This document shows, in pieces, positions 55,957 to 63,074 of a DNA stretch of 64,000 nt (within the stretch, counting starts at the first letter, position 1; each line of letters starts with the position of its first letter). A program made the position numbers and the translations under genes. The notes below the pieces were generated by a model, which had not been told where the DNA came from, did not search any database, and worked only from the letters and a program-made list of their open reading frames with translations. Origin of the DNA: a virus; IMG/VR virus record IMGVR_UViG_3300006852_000005, positions 18,755-82,754 of that record, one strand, 5' to 3'.

Positions 55957-56177
55957 CAGGACACCGTCCGCGGAATCGACAGCACCGTGACGTCGTACAT
56001 CGGGACGAGACCCATCAACACCTGCATGTCTTGCGCAGTGGTGATGATGATCGCCCGGTCTTGGCCATCATCGGTGCGTCCCTTATACTCGATGAGATGA
56101 CGAATCTCGTGATCATCGAGTACGACGGAGAACTCAGCCCAGTCGGGCGTTACGATCTCGAGTACCTTGAAGTCCAT
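55956..56177 (-). CDS. Small hypothetical protein (73 aa)
   Basis: Beta-rich start DFKVLEIVTPDWAEFSVVLDD; no recognised family. The start is fixed by GATAGGAGAGATC. First gene of the coupled trio with the two paralogues. Confidence 0.58.
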   Translation of the reverse strand: MDFKVLEIVTPDWAEFSVVLDDHEIRHLIEYKGRTDDGQDRAIIITTAQDMQVLMGLVPMYDVTVLSIPRTVS

Positions 56178-56207
56178 GATCTCTCCTATCACTTGATCAC
56201 TAAGACT

Positions 56208-56218
56208 ATTTTATCACA
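56208..56218 (-). promoter_or_regulatory. Extended -10 promoter (TGTGATAAAAT)
   Basis: Cassette promoter for the 73-aa gene and its coupled neighbours. Confidence 0.6.
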
Positions 56219-56221
56219 CAA

Positions 56222-56440
56222 TCATGACACGCCACACGATTTGTCACAGGAGTTTTTGTGATCTTCACAGTGAACGATGCCATCGATTACGGTCGTATCC
56301 CAGGATCTGCGGCAGTGGCTACAGCGTGGCGGCAGCGGCTTGTCCTGGGAGGCCTTGAGGCGCTTAGCGCCATCCTTAGCGCGAAAGGCGCCGGGACCAA
56401 GGTAGGTCCCGACGCCTGAGGCGTTCTTCCTAGAGGTCAC
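56222..56440 (-). CDS. Small zinc-finger-like protein (72 aa)
   Basis: The basic, glycine-rich N-terminus resembles small nucleic-acid binding tails. CSHCRRSWD followed by HCEDH and CDKSC gives up to six metal ligands, so one zinc site is likely. It overlaps the upstream stop by one base. Function is unknown. Confidence 0.55.
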   Translation of the reverse strand: MTSRKNASGVGTYLGPGAFRAKDGAKRLKASQDKPLPPRCSHCRRSWDTTVIDGIVHCEDHKNSCDKSCGVS

Positions 56441-56658
56441 TAGTCTCTCCGGTTGACGTCAGGAACCAGGCGAGGATGAAACTTCATGATGTGTGTAACC
56501 AGATACCGCGCGTGACGTCCTCGCCAGTCGCAGCTCTCGTCAGGACACGTCCAGTGTCGTCGTGATCTCGGCTGTGGTTTGTGATGCAGTCGAATCGCGC
56601 CGGCGGATGCAAGCACCAGACCGACGAGAAAGATCACGATCGACACGAACGTCTCCAC
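56440..56658 (-). CDS. Membrane protein with C2H2-like finger (72 aa)
   Basis: An N-terminal membrane helix (FVSIVIFLVGLVLASAGA) is followed by a basic loop and CPDESCDWRG...HIMKFH, a C-x4-C...H-x4-H finger. I chose the GTG two bases after the upstream stop; a longer frame starting at 56715 would overlap that gene. A membrane-tethered zinc finger is unusual; function is unknown. Confidence 0.55.
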   Translation of the reverse strand: METFVSIVIFLVGLVLASAGAIRLHHKPQPRSRRHWTCPDESCDWRGRHARYLVTHIMKFHPRLVPDVNRRD

Positions 56659-56659
56659 G

Positions 56660-56854
56660 TCAGGCTCCGATGCTGTCCGCGACCAACGCGCATATCGCGA
56701 TGAGGGCGATCGCACCGTACACCGAGAAGATCCCGTTGAGGACGATCTCCCACCACTTCAGTCGAATCGTGGTGCAGCGTACCTCATGCTGCGTGATCTG
56801 ACCACCAACGTCATCACCCTCGATGATGACGCCGCACGTGCATACGTACCTCAT
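56660..56854 (-). CDS. Small membrane protein with CTC motif (64 aa)
   Basis: The N-terminal RYVCTCGVIIEGDDV and a later cysteine could bind metal. A membrane helix (LNGIFSVYGAIALIAICALVA) fills the C-terminal half. It overlaps the upstream gene by ATGA. Confidence 0.55.
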   Translation of the reverse strand: MRYVCTCGVIIEGDDVGGQITQHEVRCTTIRLKWWEIVLNGIFSVYGAIALIAICALVADSIGA

Positions 56855-57261
56855 AGCTCCTCCGGATCGATCGCCTCGGTGCTCTGTTCGACCAGGTTCG
56901 GTCGGAACTCATCCTTGGGAATGGTGTCGATGAACGTCTCGATCACCATGTTCTCGATGTGAATGTCCGGGTAATGATCCTTGTTAGCGCGCACGAGGTC
57001 CTCCGAGATGCCGCGTGTTGCGGCCATCGCGCGTGCCTGCGTTGAGTACACACCGCCGAAGACGACGCCGCTATGTCCGGTCTCCGCCTTCGGATCGAAC
57101 ATCCGCACGGTGATGATGGAGACCCAGTACGACGTCATGCCCTGCGTCATCACAAAGCCGTCGGAGACCATGCTCGCGGCAAGCTCCTTGATGACGTCCG
57201 CGTCAACGTCGTACGCCGGCGTGTCTTCCTTGGCGGTCAGATCGCGATCTTCCGTGGTCAT
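56851..57261 (-). CDS. Hypothetical protein (136 aa)
   Basis: This is an acidic protein with no recognised family. A helix (DADVIKELAASMVSDG) precedes beta strands (YWVSIITVRMFDP, SGVVFGGVYSTQ) and an acidic tail. It is coupled by ATGA to the RNA ligase gene upstream and may be made in fixed ratio with it. Confidence 0.55.
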   Translation of the reverse strand: MTTEDRDLTAKEDTPAYDVDADVIKELAASMVSDGFVMTQGMTSYWVSIITVRMFDPKAETGHSGVVFGGVYSTQARAMAATRGISEDLVRANKDHYPDIHIENMVIETFIDTIPKDEFRPNLVEQSTEAIDPEEL

Positions 57262-57890
57262 GATGGGAAGTCCTTCCGCTTCACCTTGACGATCAAGCGC
57301 TCACCGTCGCGGCCGAGTAACCCAACCTCCGTCACACCGACGAGACCCTCTGCCTCGTGACCCGGGTTCCAGTGAGAGAAGACGGTACCGGTGCGAATCC
57401 AGTCGATCGCGCTGTTGATCGGACACCGGTAGATCACCGGCACGACCTCAAGTCCCATGCCCTGGGCGACGTCCTCGATGCCGTCGCGCTTGAGCCACCA
57501 CGGCCCGACACGAACGTCGAAGAGCACGAAGCTCTGGTCCGGACGGTAGATGCCACCGGACTGGATCCCGGCGCCGTAACCCTCGCCGTAGAGTACGACT
57601 GGGTTAGCCCCGAACTGCTGCTCAAAGAGCTCCTCAGGCACCAGCTGGTCAAGCACGGCGACCAGCTTGGCCGGTAGCTGTGCGTTGTCCGTACGCCCAC
57701 CGTAGGTCACCTTGTGCCCGTCCCAGATGAGCCGGATGTTGGTGCCGTCGACCTTCTCGGTCCAAATCCACGTCAGCTGCGCGGTGGCGGCCAACTCAGG
57801 CGACGACCACTCGCCGTCGATCAGCTTGTTCCGGTTAGGTCCGTCGGTCTCACGTCGGAACGGGCTGGGAATCTTCTGATACGTCGTCAT
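57258..57890 (-). CDS. RNA ligase (Rnl2-like nucleotidyltransferase)
   Basis: This 210-aa protein has the covalent nucleotidyltransferase motifs in order: motif I EKVDGTNIR (Lys 46 as AMP carrier), a GGRTD step (motif Ia), VVLYGEGYG (motif III), FVLFDVRVG (motif IIIa), AEGLVGV (motif IV) and LIVKVKRKDF (motif V). It lacks the extra C-terminal domain of T4 Rnl2, being just the catalytic core. It should seal nicks or ends in RNA. The ATG follows GGAGGAGAACT; a frame beginning 25 codons upstream is less likely. The permuted-tRNA array 2 kb away is a candidate substrate. Confidence 0.85.
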   Translation of the reverse strand: MTTYQKIPSPFRRETDGPNRNKLIDGEWSSPELAATAQLTWIWTEKVDGTNIRLIWDGHKVTYGGRTDNAQLPAKLVAVLDQLVPEELFEQQFGANPVVLYGEGYGAGIQSGGIYRPDQSFVLFDVRVGPWWLKRDGIEDVAQGMGLEVVPVIYRCPINSAIDWIRTGTVFSHWNPGHEAEGLVGVTEVGLLGRDGERLIVKVKRKDFPS

Positions 57891-58108
57891 AGTTCTCCTC
57901 CATAACCCCATCGGTGCCAAGCGTATGGATTGCCTCGACGCCAGGAGCCATTGGTGTCTCGCCAACGCTCGACCCAGCGAAGTGTAGCGGCGCCGCGCCA
58001 GGCGCGTGCCGCACCGTCCTCATCAGCACGAGGCTGCTGAAACCAGCGCGTGTTAGCGACGGTGTCGAGCAGCTCGGCGACGTCGTCAGGTTCAAGCACT
58101 CGCGTCAT
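57887..58108 (-). CDS. Small hypothetical protein (73 aa)
   Basis: This begins TRVLEPDDVAELLDTVANTRWFQQPRADED and has a W/R-rich second half (LRWVERWRDTNGSWRRG). It is probably a small helical protein. Start and stop are both in ATGA overlaps with neighbours. No family is recognised. Confidence 0.52.
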   Translation of the reverse strand: MTRVLEPDDVAELLDTVANTRWFQQPRADEDGAARAWRGAATLRWVERWRDTNGSWRRGNPYAWHRWGYGGEL

Positions 58109-58299
58109 CGTGACCACTTCTCCCACGGCATCCAACCATCAGACACCTCGTAGATGAGGAACTTCTCGTAGGTCAGTTCCTGATGTGGATGCGCCATGCG
58201 ACGCACCTCCAGTGGGTCGCTCGACTCACACCAGACCTTACCATCTGGCGTGAGTGAGCGATACCACGTTCTGACATGCTTGCGCATGGCCTCGGTCAT
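58105..58299 (-). CDS. Small hypothetical protein (64 aa)
   Basis: Helical start TEAMRKHVRTWYRSLTPDGKVWCES, then strands LTYEKFLIYEV. The ATG overlaps the upstream stop as ATGA. No recognised family. Confidence 0.52.
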   Translation of the reverse strand: MTEAMRKHVRTWYRSLTPDGKVWCESSDPLEVRRMAHPHQELTYEKFLIYEVSDGWMPWEKWSR

Positions 58300-58484
58300 G
58301 ACAGGAAGTACCTCACCACCGTGGGAATGAACCACAGCACCTCAGCCGTCCCCATGGCGGAGATCAGAAGGATGAGTACGATTGCCTGACCTGTTCGATC
58401 GACGTTGAAGAGTCGATGCGTGTAGACCGCCATGACGAGCGCACACGCGATAGCGGCGAACGCCGCGATGATGACAACGATCAT
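58296..58484 (-). CDS. Small two-span membrane protein (62 aa)
   Basis: Two hydrophobic helices (IVVIIAAFAAIACALVMAVY and AIVLILLISAMGTAEVLWF) are joined by a short charged loop. The ATG follows GATAGGAGTGATC. Phage small membrane proteins of this kind include holins, but the gene is not next to a clear lysin gene. Confidence 0.58.
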   Translation of the reverse strand: MIVVIIAAFAAIACALVMAVYTHRLFNVDRTGQAIVLILLISAMGTAEVLWFIPTVVRYFLS

Positions 58485-58517
58485 GATCACTCCTATCGTT
58501 GGTATCGATTAATGTTC

Positions 58518-58528
58518 ATTATATCATA
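58518..58528 (-). promoter_or_regulatory. Extended -10 promoter (TATGATATAAT)
   Basis: Cassette promoter for the 62-aa membrane protein, directly after the SPFH gene terminator. Confidence 0.6.
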
Positions 58529-58545
58529 CTTGCTCAATGCCAAAC

Positions 58546-58576
58546 AGGCACCTCATCCGAAGACGAAGTGCCTGCT
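58546..58576 (-). terminator. Terminator after the SPFH gene
   Basis: AGGCACTTC/GAGGTGCCT hairpin with TGTTTGGC on the minus strand. Confidence 0.7.
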
Positions 58577-58591
58577 CAGCGTTCTTGCCGG

Positions 58592-59524
58592 TTACTTGTT
58601 CTGGTTCAGCAGCACGTTGCCGTTGGACCCGATGATGATCGTGCAGTTCGGGTTGGCGGAGCATGCCTTGATCGCCTCGAGCTGCCGGTTCGCCAGCTCC
58701 AGCTCCAGCCACGCCGGGTTGTTGTAGAGCGCCTCCTGAGCCTTGGCGGCCTTGAGCTTGCCCTCCGCCTCAGCCACCTGTGCGGCGGCGTTCTCCAGTG
58801 CCTTGACCTTGGCGTTACGTGCCTCCTGGATCCCCGGGTCCGTGTAGTCCACGTCCTTGAGGATCACCTCGACCGGTGTGCAGTTGCCGGACTTCCGATC
58901 GAAGGTCGGACCGCAGAAGAAGTCCCCACCCAGGAGCCGCTTGAGTTCCGGCTGGAACGCATCCGCGATCTTCTGCTGCACCTCGGCGTTACTGACGCCC
59001 GACACCAGGATGTCGGCCGAGTACTCACGCACCACGTTGCGCGTGGAGGTGATCAGCGCGGTCACGATGGTGTTGTTCAGCATCGTGTTCCAGCCAGCCT
59101 CGGTGTTGGCCTGGTAACGACGTCCCTGGGTCTCCCACCACTTGACCAGTGGCGAGTCCTTGCCGCCGACACACGAGGTGTTGAGCTTGAAGTTCGTCTG
59201 GGTCCAGACGTTGACCTGAACACCCGACGGCTGGTTCACCTCAGGCTTGGCCGCCACGGTGATCGGGACGTTCGAGTCCCCACCCGTCGCGGCGATATTC
59301 CAGGTACGAAGGTTGTTCGGCAGCCACACGACGGAGTTGTTCCACTCCGGCTTGTCACTGACGCCAGGCTCGATGCAGTGCCCGAACTTGTACCCGTCTG
59401 ACTGGCCCTCCATGTAGTAGAGGCCCACCTCGTCAGGCGGTGCGATGACCGAGCAGGCACCAACGCCGAACAGCACGCCGGCTCCGAGTAGCGCGATCAC
59501 CGATCGCTTGAGTCGCTGATTCAC
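58592..59524 (-). CDS. SPFH/prohibitin-domain lipoprotein
   Basis: This is a 310-aa secreted lipoprotein: basic start (NQRLKR), hydrophobic helix and lipobox GVGAC (Cys 24). The mature part starts with a band-7/SPFH-like segment (PPDEVGLYYMEG, then strands INVPITVAAK-type and VNVWTQTNFKLNTSC) and ends with a long coiled coil (RNAKVKALENAAAQVAEAEGKLKAAKAQ), the layout of prohibitins and HflK/C. SPFH proteins form membrane rings. Here it would sit outside the host membrane. Possible roles are membrane protection or control of lysis or of superinfection. A 100-aa membrane protein gene is upstream with a 4-base overlap. Confidence 0.8.
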   Translation of the reverse strand: MNQRLKRSVIALLGAGVLFGVGACSVIAPPDEVGLYYMEGQSDGYKFGHCIEPGVSDKPEWNNSVVWLPNNLRTWNIAATGGDSNVPITVAAKPEVNQPSGVQVNVWTQTNFKLNTSCVGGKDSPLVKWWETQGRRYQANTEAGWNTMLNNTIVTALITSTRNVVREYSADILVSGVSNAEVQQKIADAFQPELKRLLGGDFFCGPTFDRKSGNCTPVEVILKDVDYTDPGIQEARNAKVKALENAAAQVAEAEGKLKAAKAQEALYNNPAWLELELANRQLEAIKACSANPNCTIIIGSNGNVLLNQNK

Positions 59525-59823
59525 TTCTGTCCTTCCGGCCGGCTCTTCAGCCAGCGCTCGACGGCCCGACGGTGCTTGTCACTCAGGAGCGTCACATCAT
59601 CTCCCAACACCGCAGATGGATGCATCATGGTGGCGAAGATGTTCTCCGCCTCACCAAGAAGATCCTTAAGTTTCTTCTCCTGGGCGGCATTCAGGTCACC
59701 CTTCGTCGCCCAGCCGTGTCGGAGTGCATCATCCTTAGCCTGGCGACGGCGGAAGTAGACCACCACAAGTGCGATGATCAGCACCACTACCACGAAGGCT
59801 ATCGCGCCGATGACACGTCCCAA
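59521..59823 (-). CDS. Single-span membrane protein (100 aa)
   Basis: One N-terminal membrane helix (VIGAIAFVVVVLIIALVVVYF) is followed by RRR and a charged cytoplasmic helical domain. It overlaps the SPFH gene as ATGA, so the two probably act together. No family is recognised. Confidence 0.62.
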   Translation of the reverse strand: MGRVIGAIAFVVVVLIIALVVVYFRRRQAKDDALRHGWATKGDLNAAQEKKLKDLLGEAENIFATMMHPSAVLGDDVTLLSDKHRRAVERWLKSRPEGQK

Positions 59824-59885
59824 CGTGTCCTCCCCTCATCTCTCGAAATCACTTTAATCACTATATCATGGTTGTGCAAATTTGA

Positions 59886-59987
59886 TCACCAAAAGCGGAA
59901 CGCCTTTGAGATCCAAAGGTAGAAGATGACGACTCCGACGACAGCCACACACGCACCACCGCATAGGAAGCTGAGGATGACGTCCAT
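59886..59987 (-). CDS. Tiny membrane protein (33 aa)
   Basis: The 33-aa product is one hydrophobic helix (FLCGGACVAVVGVVIFYLW) with a short basic tail (SKAFRFW). The ATG overlaps the upstream stop as TGATG, which supports translation. Function is unknown. Confidence 0.6.
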   Translation of the reverse strand: MDVILSFLCGGACVAVVGVVIFYLWISKAFRFW

Positions 59988-60316
59988 CACTGACTCTTGA
60001 CGTGTGTTAGTACACGCGTGAGCAGGAGGAAGAGATCATTGTCGCGGTTGAGGTTGAACAGCCAAGCCTGTGCCTGCTCGGCGGTGACCTCCGGCGGCAG
60101 GCTGAGGACTCCCGTGGCGCGCAATCGCGCGTTGACCGCCTGCATCTCGGCGATCGGGATCGTGTCCAGCAGCGTCATCACGGCCGAGAGACGACGCGCC
60201 ATCTCGGCGTAGAACTGCTGTGCCTGACCGATCGGCCAGTTGGCCGTCAGCGACGTCTCGGAGTTAACCTCCATGAACGGGCCGTTGCCCGGTAGACCAC
60301 CGTTCGGACCGGTCAT
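59987..60316 (-). CDS. Hypothetical protein (109 aa)
   Basis: After a glycine-rich start this is helical (AQQFYAEMARRLSAVMTLLDTIP, VTAEQAQAWLFNLNRDNDLFLLLTRVL). The start overlaps the upstream stop as ATGA. No family is recognised. Confidence 0.52.
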   Translation of the reverse strand: MTGPNGGLPGNGPFMEVNSETSLTANWPIGQAQQFYAEMARRLSAVMTLLDTIPIAEMQAVNARLRATGVLSLPPEVTAEQAQAWLFNLNRDNDLFLLLTRVLTHVKSQ

Positions 60317-60489
60317 ACCAGACACCACGTTCCGGCCTTCTGCGACCGCATCCGGCAGGCGACCGGATCGACACAGCGAACGACCTGCTGGCTCTCAACG
60401 TGCGCGATCTCCATCTTGGCGTGATCGGAGTCGGTGTCACACGCGTCGCAGTTGGCCTTGGCGCTTTCCGGTGGCTTCTTGGTCGCCAT
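60313..60489 (-). CDS. Small cysteine-containing protein (58 aa)
   Basis: NCDACDTDSDH and VRCVDPVACRMR give several possible metal ligands. I chose the ATG following CGAGAGCCTAAG; two in-frame ATGs upstream lie at or before the likely start of transcription. Confidence 0.5.
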   Translation of the reverse strand: MATKKPPESAKANCDACDTDSDHAKMEIAHVESQQVVRCVDPVACRMRSQKAGTWCLV

Positions 60490-60521
60490 CTTAGGCTCTC
60501 GTAGGATTCCCATAGATTGAA

Positions 60522-60532
60522 ATCCTACCACA
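60522..60532 (-). promoter_or_regulatory. Extended -10 promoter (TGTGGTAGGAT)
   Basis: Cassette-type promoter between the 276-aa gene and the 58-aa gene. Confidence 0.5.
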
Positions 60533-60542
60533 CAACCTAGGC

Positions 60543-61373
60543 TCAAGACTTAGGCGTAAAGACGACCGGTCCGGTAAGTGTGCCCTCGACGGGCTGCGGT
60601 AGTGGCCCCGCGGCGATCATAGCCTTGATCTCGGCGAGCGTGGCCGTGTTGGCGTTCTGCGCGGCCTCGACGCGGTCGAGCAGGTCATTAGCCTCGCGGA
60701 ACCACGTCTCCCACATGATGAAGGAGTTGGTGCCGCCGGCCGGACCGGGCGTGCCGTCGATCTCGGCGAAGTCAGAACGATGACGGAAGTTAGGAATCCC
60801 ATCATCGGTCTTCATCATGTCCTTAAAGCCCTCTTTTGTGTAACCCTCAACCTGACCCACGTCATTCTCCCAATCTTCCTTCGACTCCCCGGACCAGACC
60901 GATAGGTGTGCCTTGCCGGCCATCGGATCCTGGCAGTACATCCGTGGATATTCGTCATGCACATGCGACTTATGATCGTTGGTCGCCGTCGACTTGGTGT
61001 TGGCATACAGATCCAGCCGGACCGCGTTGGCGGACTTTCCATCCCAGCAGTTAACGGCGTTGAAGTACTTACGACGCGGATCTGAGTGGTCGTTGTACAC
61101 CTTGATGATGCGGTTGTAGTGAGTCACCATGTCGGTCTTGTTCATCGACATGTCGACCGCCGAGGCCTCATCATCATTCGCGGACGGCATCTTCGGCGGC
61201 TTGTCTGGTGGTCGCACGATGGAGTAGTTGCCCGATGGGTTGTCCTCAAAGGAGATGTGATAGCCGTCGGGATGGTTGAGGTCACCTACGATGCCCGCGA
61301 ACACCGTGCTAGAGAACATGTCCTCCCACCGGTGCGCGGTGTCCACCAGCATCTGCGGCGCCTTGGTGGTCAT
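60543..61373 (-). CDS. Hypothetical protein (276 aa)
   Basis: This protein resembles conserved phage proteins without a firm function. It has DGYHISFEDNPSGNYSIV, then RRKYFNAVNCWDGKSANAVRLDLYANTKS and DHKSHVHDEYPRMY, and ends in a helical bundle (REANDLLDRVEAAQNAN). The DHKSHVH cluster could be a metal centre of a hydrolase, and the middle recalls peptidase or lysin-type domains of actinophages. The assignment is tentative. The start is in an ATGA overlap. Confidence 0.5.
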   Translation of the reverse strand: MTTKAPQMLVDTAHRWEDMFSSTVFAGIVGDLNHPDGYHISFEDNPSGNYSIVRPPDKPPKMPSANDDEASAVDMSMNKTDMVTHYNRIIKVYNDHSDPRRKYFNAVNCWDGKSANAVRLDLYANTKSTATNDHKSHVHDEYPRMYCQDPMAGKAHLSVWSGESKEDWENDVGQVEGYTKEGFKDMMKTDDGIPNFRHRSDFAEIDGTPGPAGGTNSFIMWETWFREANDLLDRVEAAQNANTATLAEIKAMIAAGPLPQPVEGTLTGPVVFTPKS

Positions 61374-61693
61374 GTTCCCACCTTCTCCGTCGTACCATCC
61401 CAAACGAACTCACCGTCAGGTCCGACCGGTCGATGTAGACCGCAACCCGCGCAGTACGTGGCGCCGTAAAACGCCGGATCACGTGCGTACGTCTCGGCTA
61501 GCGCGATACCCATCGTCGTCCGGATGCCACAGGTCGTGTGTACGTATGATCGCCGTACCGGTCGAACAAACCCGCGCGCTCGCTCGTCCTCAGAGAGCAC
61601 CAGGTAGACCTCGGCCTGCGGCTGCGGTGGTCCATCGATCGGATCAGCGCCGTGTGTAAGACGTGGATCGCGCGGGTCATCAGTCAGTGTCAT
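61370..61693 (-). CDS. Small hypothetical protein with CAGC site (107 aa)
   Basis: The C-terminal 55 residues (TTCGIRTTMGIALAETYARDPAFYG, then YCAGCGLHRPVGPDGEFVWDG) form a compact domain found in several actinophage proteins. It has three cysteines and a histidine that may bind zinc. It is ATGA-coupled at its start. Function is unknown. Confidence 0.6.
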   Translation of the reverse strand: MTLTDDPRDPRLTHGADPIDGPPQPQAEVYLVLSEDERARGFVRPVRRSYVHTTCGIRTTMGIALAETYARDPAFYGATYCAGCGLHRPVGPDGEFVWDGTTEKVGT

Positions 61694-61971
61694 TGTGTCT
61701 GCTCACCTGCCCCGTACGCGATGACGTCGTATGTGTTGCTCTCGGCCGCCGCGTGTGATCGTACTGTGTCCCAGATGAAGGGTGAACCGTCACGCATTAC
61801 CCAGCGGGGATCATCAACTTGGCTACGATCATAGAGCCAAGCGAGTCCCGTAGGTTTTTCCACCAACAGGAACCCGTCAGGGAACCGCGAGATCACTCGT
61901 TGACCTTCCAGCGGTCCACCCAGGCAAGCGTAGTCGTACGTAGGACGTTCCACCGGATCAGGCGTCGTCAT
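61690..61971 (-). CDS. Hypothetical protein (93 aa)
   Basis: This starts TTPDPVERPTYDYACLGGPLEGQ and has strands FLLVEKPTGLAWLYDRS and WVMRDGSPFIWDTV. The ATG lies just downstream of a TGTGTTGTACCGTAACAC element and has no ribosome site, so it may be leaderless. No family is recognised. Confidence 0.55.
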   Translation of the reverse strand: MTTPDPVERPTYDYACLGGPLEGQRVISRFPDGFLLVEKPTGLAWLYDRSQVDDPRWVMRDGSPFIWDTVRSHAAAESNTYDVIAYGAGEQTQ

Positions 61972-61990
61972 AGTGTTACGGTACAACACA

Positions 61991-62019
61991 AAGGGCCACC
62001 CCCGCATGGGATGGCCCTT
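61991..62019 (-). terminator. Terminator
   Basis: AAGGGCCA/TGGCCCTT hairpin with TTTGTG following on the minus strand. Confidence 0.72.
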
Positions 62020-62033
62020 GGTGACGTTGAGGA

Positions 62034-62129
62034 TCAGCGGGGGCTGTGGCTGGCGTACAGGAAGCCGAGCATCGCGAGTACGACGACAAGCAGCACAAAC
62101 CCTACGATGAATCTTTGAAACCCATCCAT
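62034..62129 (-). CDS. Tiny membrane protein (31 aa)
   Basis: MDGFQRF followed by one hydrophobic helix (IVGFVLLVVVLAMLGFLY) and ASHSPR. It has a full cassette of its own: terminator, TGTGATATAAT promoter and GATAGGAGAGATC just before the ATG. That gives strong support despite the small size. Confidence 0.72.
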   Translation of the reverse strand: MDGFQRFIVGFVLLVVVLAMLGFLYASHSPR

Positions 62130-62159
62130 GATCTCTCCTATCGCTCGATTGATAGGATC

Positions 62160-62170
62160 ATTATATCACA
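62160..62170 (-). promoter_or_regulatory. Extended -10 promoter (TGTGATATAAT)
   Basis: Promoter for the 31-aa membrane protein. Confidence 0.65.
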
Positions 62171-62175
62171 CAAAA

Positions 62176-62263
62176 CGCCGCCCCTGCGGTGGGACATCAA
62201 CGAAGGTGAGACGACCTGGGGAGGAACGGATCAACACCGGCGAAGAGGTACGCAGGGGCGGCG
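62176..62263 (-). terminator. Long-range inverted repeat, probable terminator
   Basis: CGCCGCCCCTGCG pairs perfectly with CGCAGGGGCGGCG, separated by about 62 bases, followed by TTTTGTGTG. The element ACAACTACAT lies just upstream in transcription (62272-62281). Confidence 0.6.
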
Positions 62264-62303
62264 AGTCTATGTAGTTGTCTCCGTATGAGCCGACTCTAGC
62301 AGG

Positions 62304-62492
62304 CTAGAGTAGGCCCTCAGCACGTCGCAACTTGGCGATGTTGAGGTCTGACATGCGTTCACGCGGGTACATGAGTAAGTCGTGAAGCATGACGACGTAG
62401 CCGGCGTAGCGAACGCGCTCGACCGGATCCTCACGGGCCTCATAAGCCCGCGCCTCGAGGTCCGCGATCACCTGCGCGAAGCTAGGACCCAT
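62304..62492 (-). CDS. Small helical protein (62 aa)
   Basis: A helical protein (FAQVIADLEARAYEAREDPVERV, then MSDLNIAKLRRAEG). It overlaps the upstream coiled-coil gene by 11 bases. Function is unknown. Confidence 0.5.
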   Translation of the reverse strand: MGPSFAQVIADLEARAYEAREDPVERVRYAGYVVMLHDLLMYPRERMSDLNIAKLRRAEGLL

Positions 62493-62952
62493 TCTTCGGA
62501 CCCGGCATCTTCGCTTGCACCTTGGGAACGCTCGCCTTCTCCAGTGCAGCTTTGTCCAGCTTCAGCTGCTTGAGTTCGGCATCCTGGGTTCCCATGAGCC
62601 CGTTGGCCTCGTCGAGCAACGCCTGTAGGTGGGCGACCTCATCCTCGGTGAGGAGTAGCTGGTTGAGCAGGCGGATCGCGTTGTCGACGGCGCCGCCCTC
62701 CTTGATGCGATCGGGTGCCCGGTCTTGGAACCACGCGGCCAGGTAGTCGATCTGCTTGCCCGCCTCATAGGCCTTGTCCAGCGCCTCCTCACGGTCCTGG
62801 TCGGCACGCGTGACGTTGCGCTGCATCGTGGCGAGGCGCTCCTCGAGACGCGCGACCTTAGCCTTGAGGTTTTCGAGCGTGATCAGATCACCTCTGAGCA
62901 GCTCGACCTCCTCCTGAAGTCGGTTGATCTCTGCTTGCTTGCGGCCCAACAT
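62482..62952 (-). CDS. Coiled-coil protein (156 aa)
   Basis: Nearly the whole protein is a coiled coil: KQAEINRLQEEVELL, then LKAKVARLEERLATMQRN, and a second long helix from about residue 90. A basic proline tail ends it. It resembles leucine-zipper-like phage proteins of unknown function. Ribosome site AAGGAGCTGACCC precedes the ATG. Confidence 0.6.
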   Translation of the reverse strand: MLGRKQAEINRLQEEVELLRGDLITLENLKAKVARLEERLATMQRNVTRADQDREEALDKAYEAGKQIDYLAAWFQDRAPDRIKEGGAVDNAIRLLNQLLLTEDEVAHLQALLDEANGLMGTQDAELKQLKLDKAALEKASVPKVQAKMPGPKNGS

Positions 62953-63074
62953 GGGTCAGCTCCTTAAAGGGTGTGTTGGTCGTCTTAACGTCACTTAGCG
63001 GATACCACAACCACGAGCAGCCGCGTTGTGTGCAGATCATAGCAGGCTGCCCGCTGACGACGGTGGATATCCAC

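Noticed and set aside
58296-58484. A holin call for the two-span membrane protein
   Set aside because: The size fits, but no recognisable lysin is adjacent and several other tiny membrane proteins lie in the same region, so the call would be a guess.
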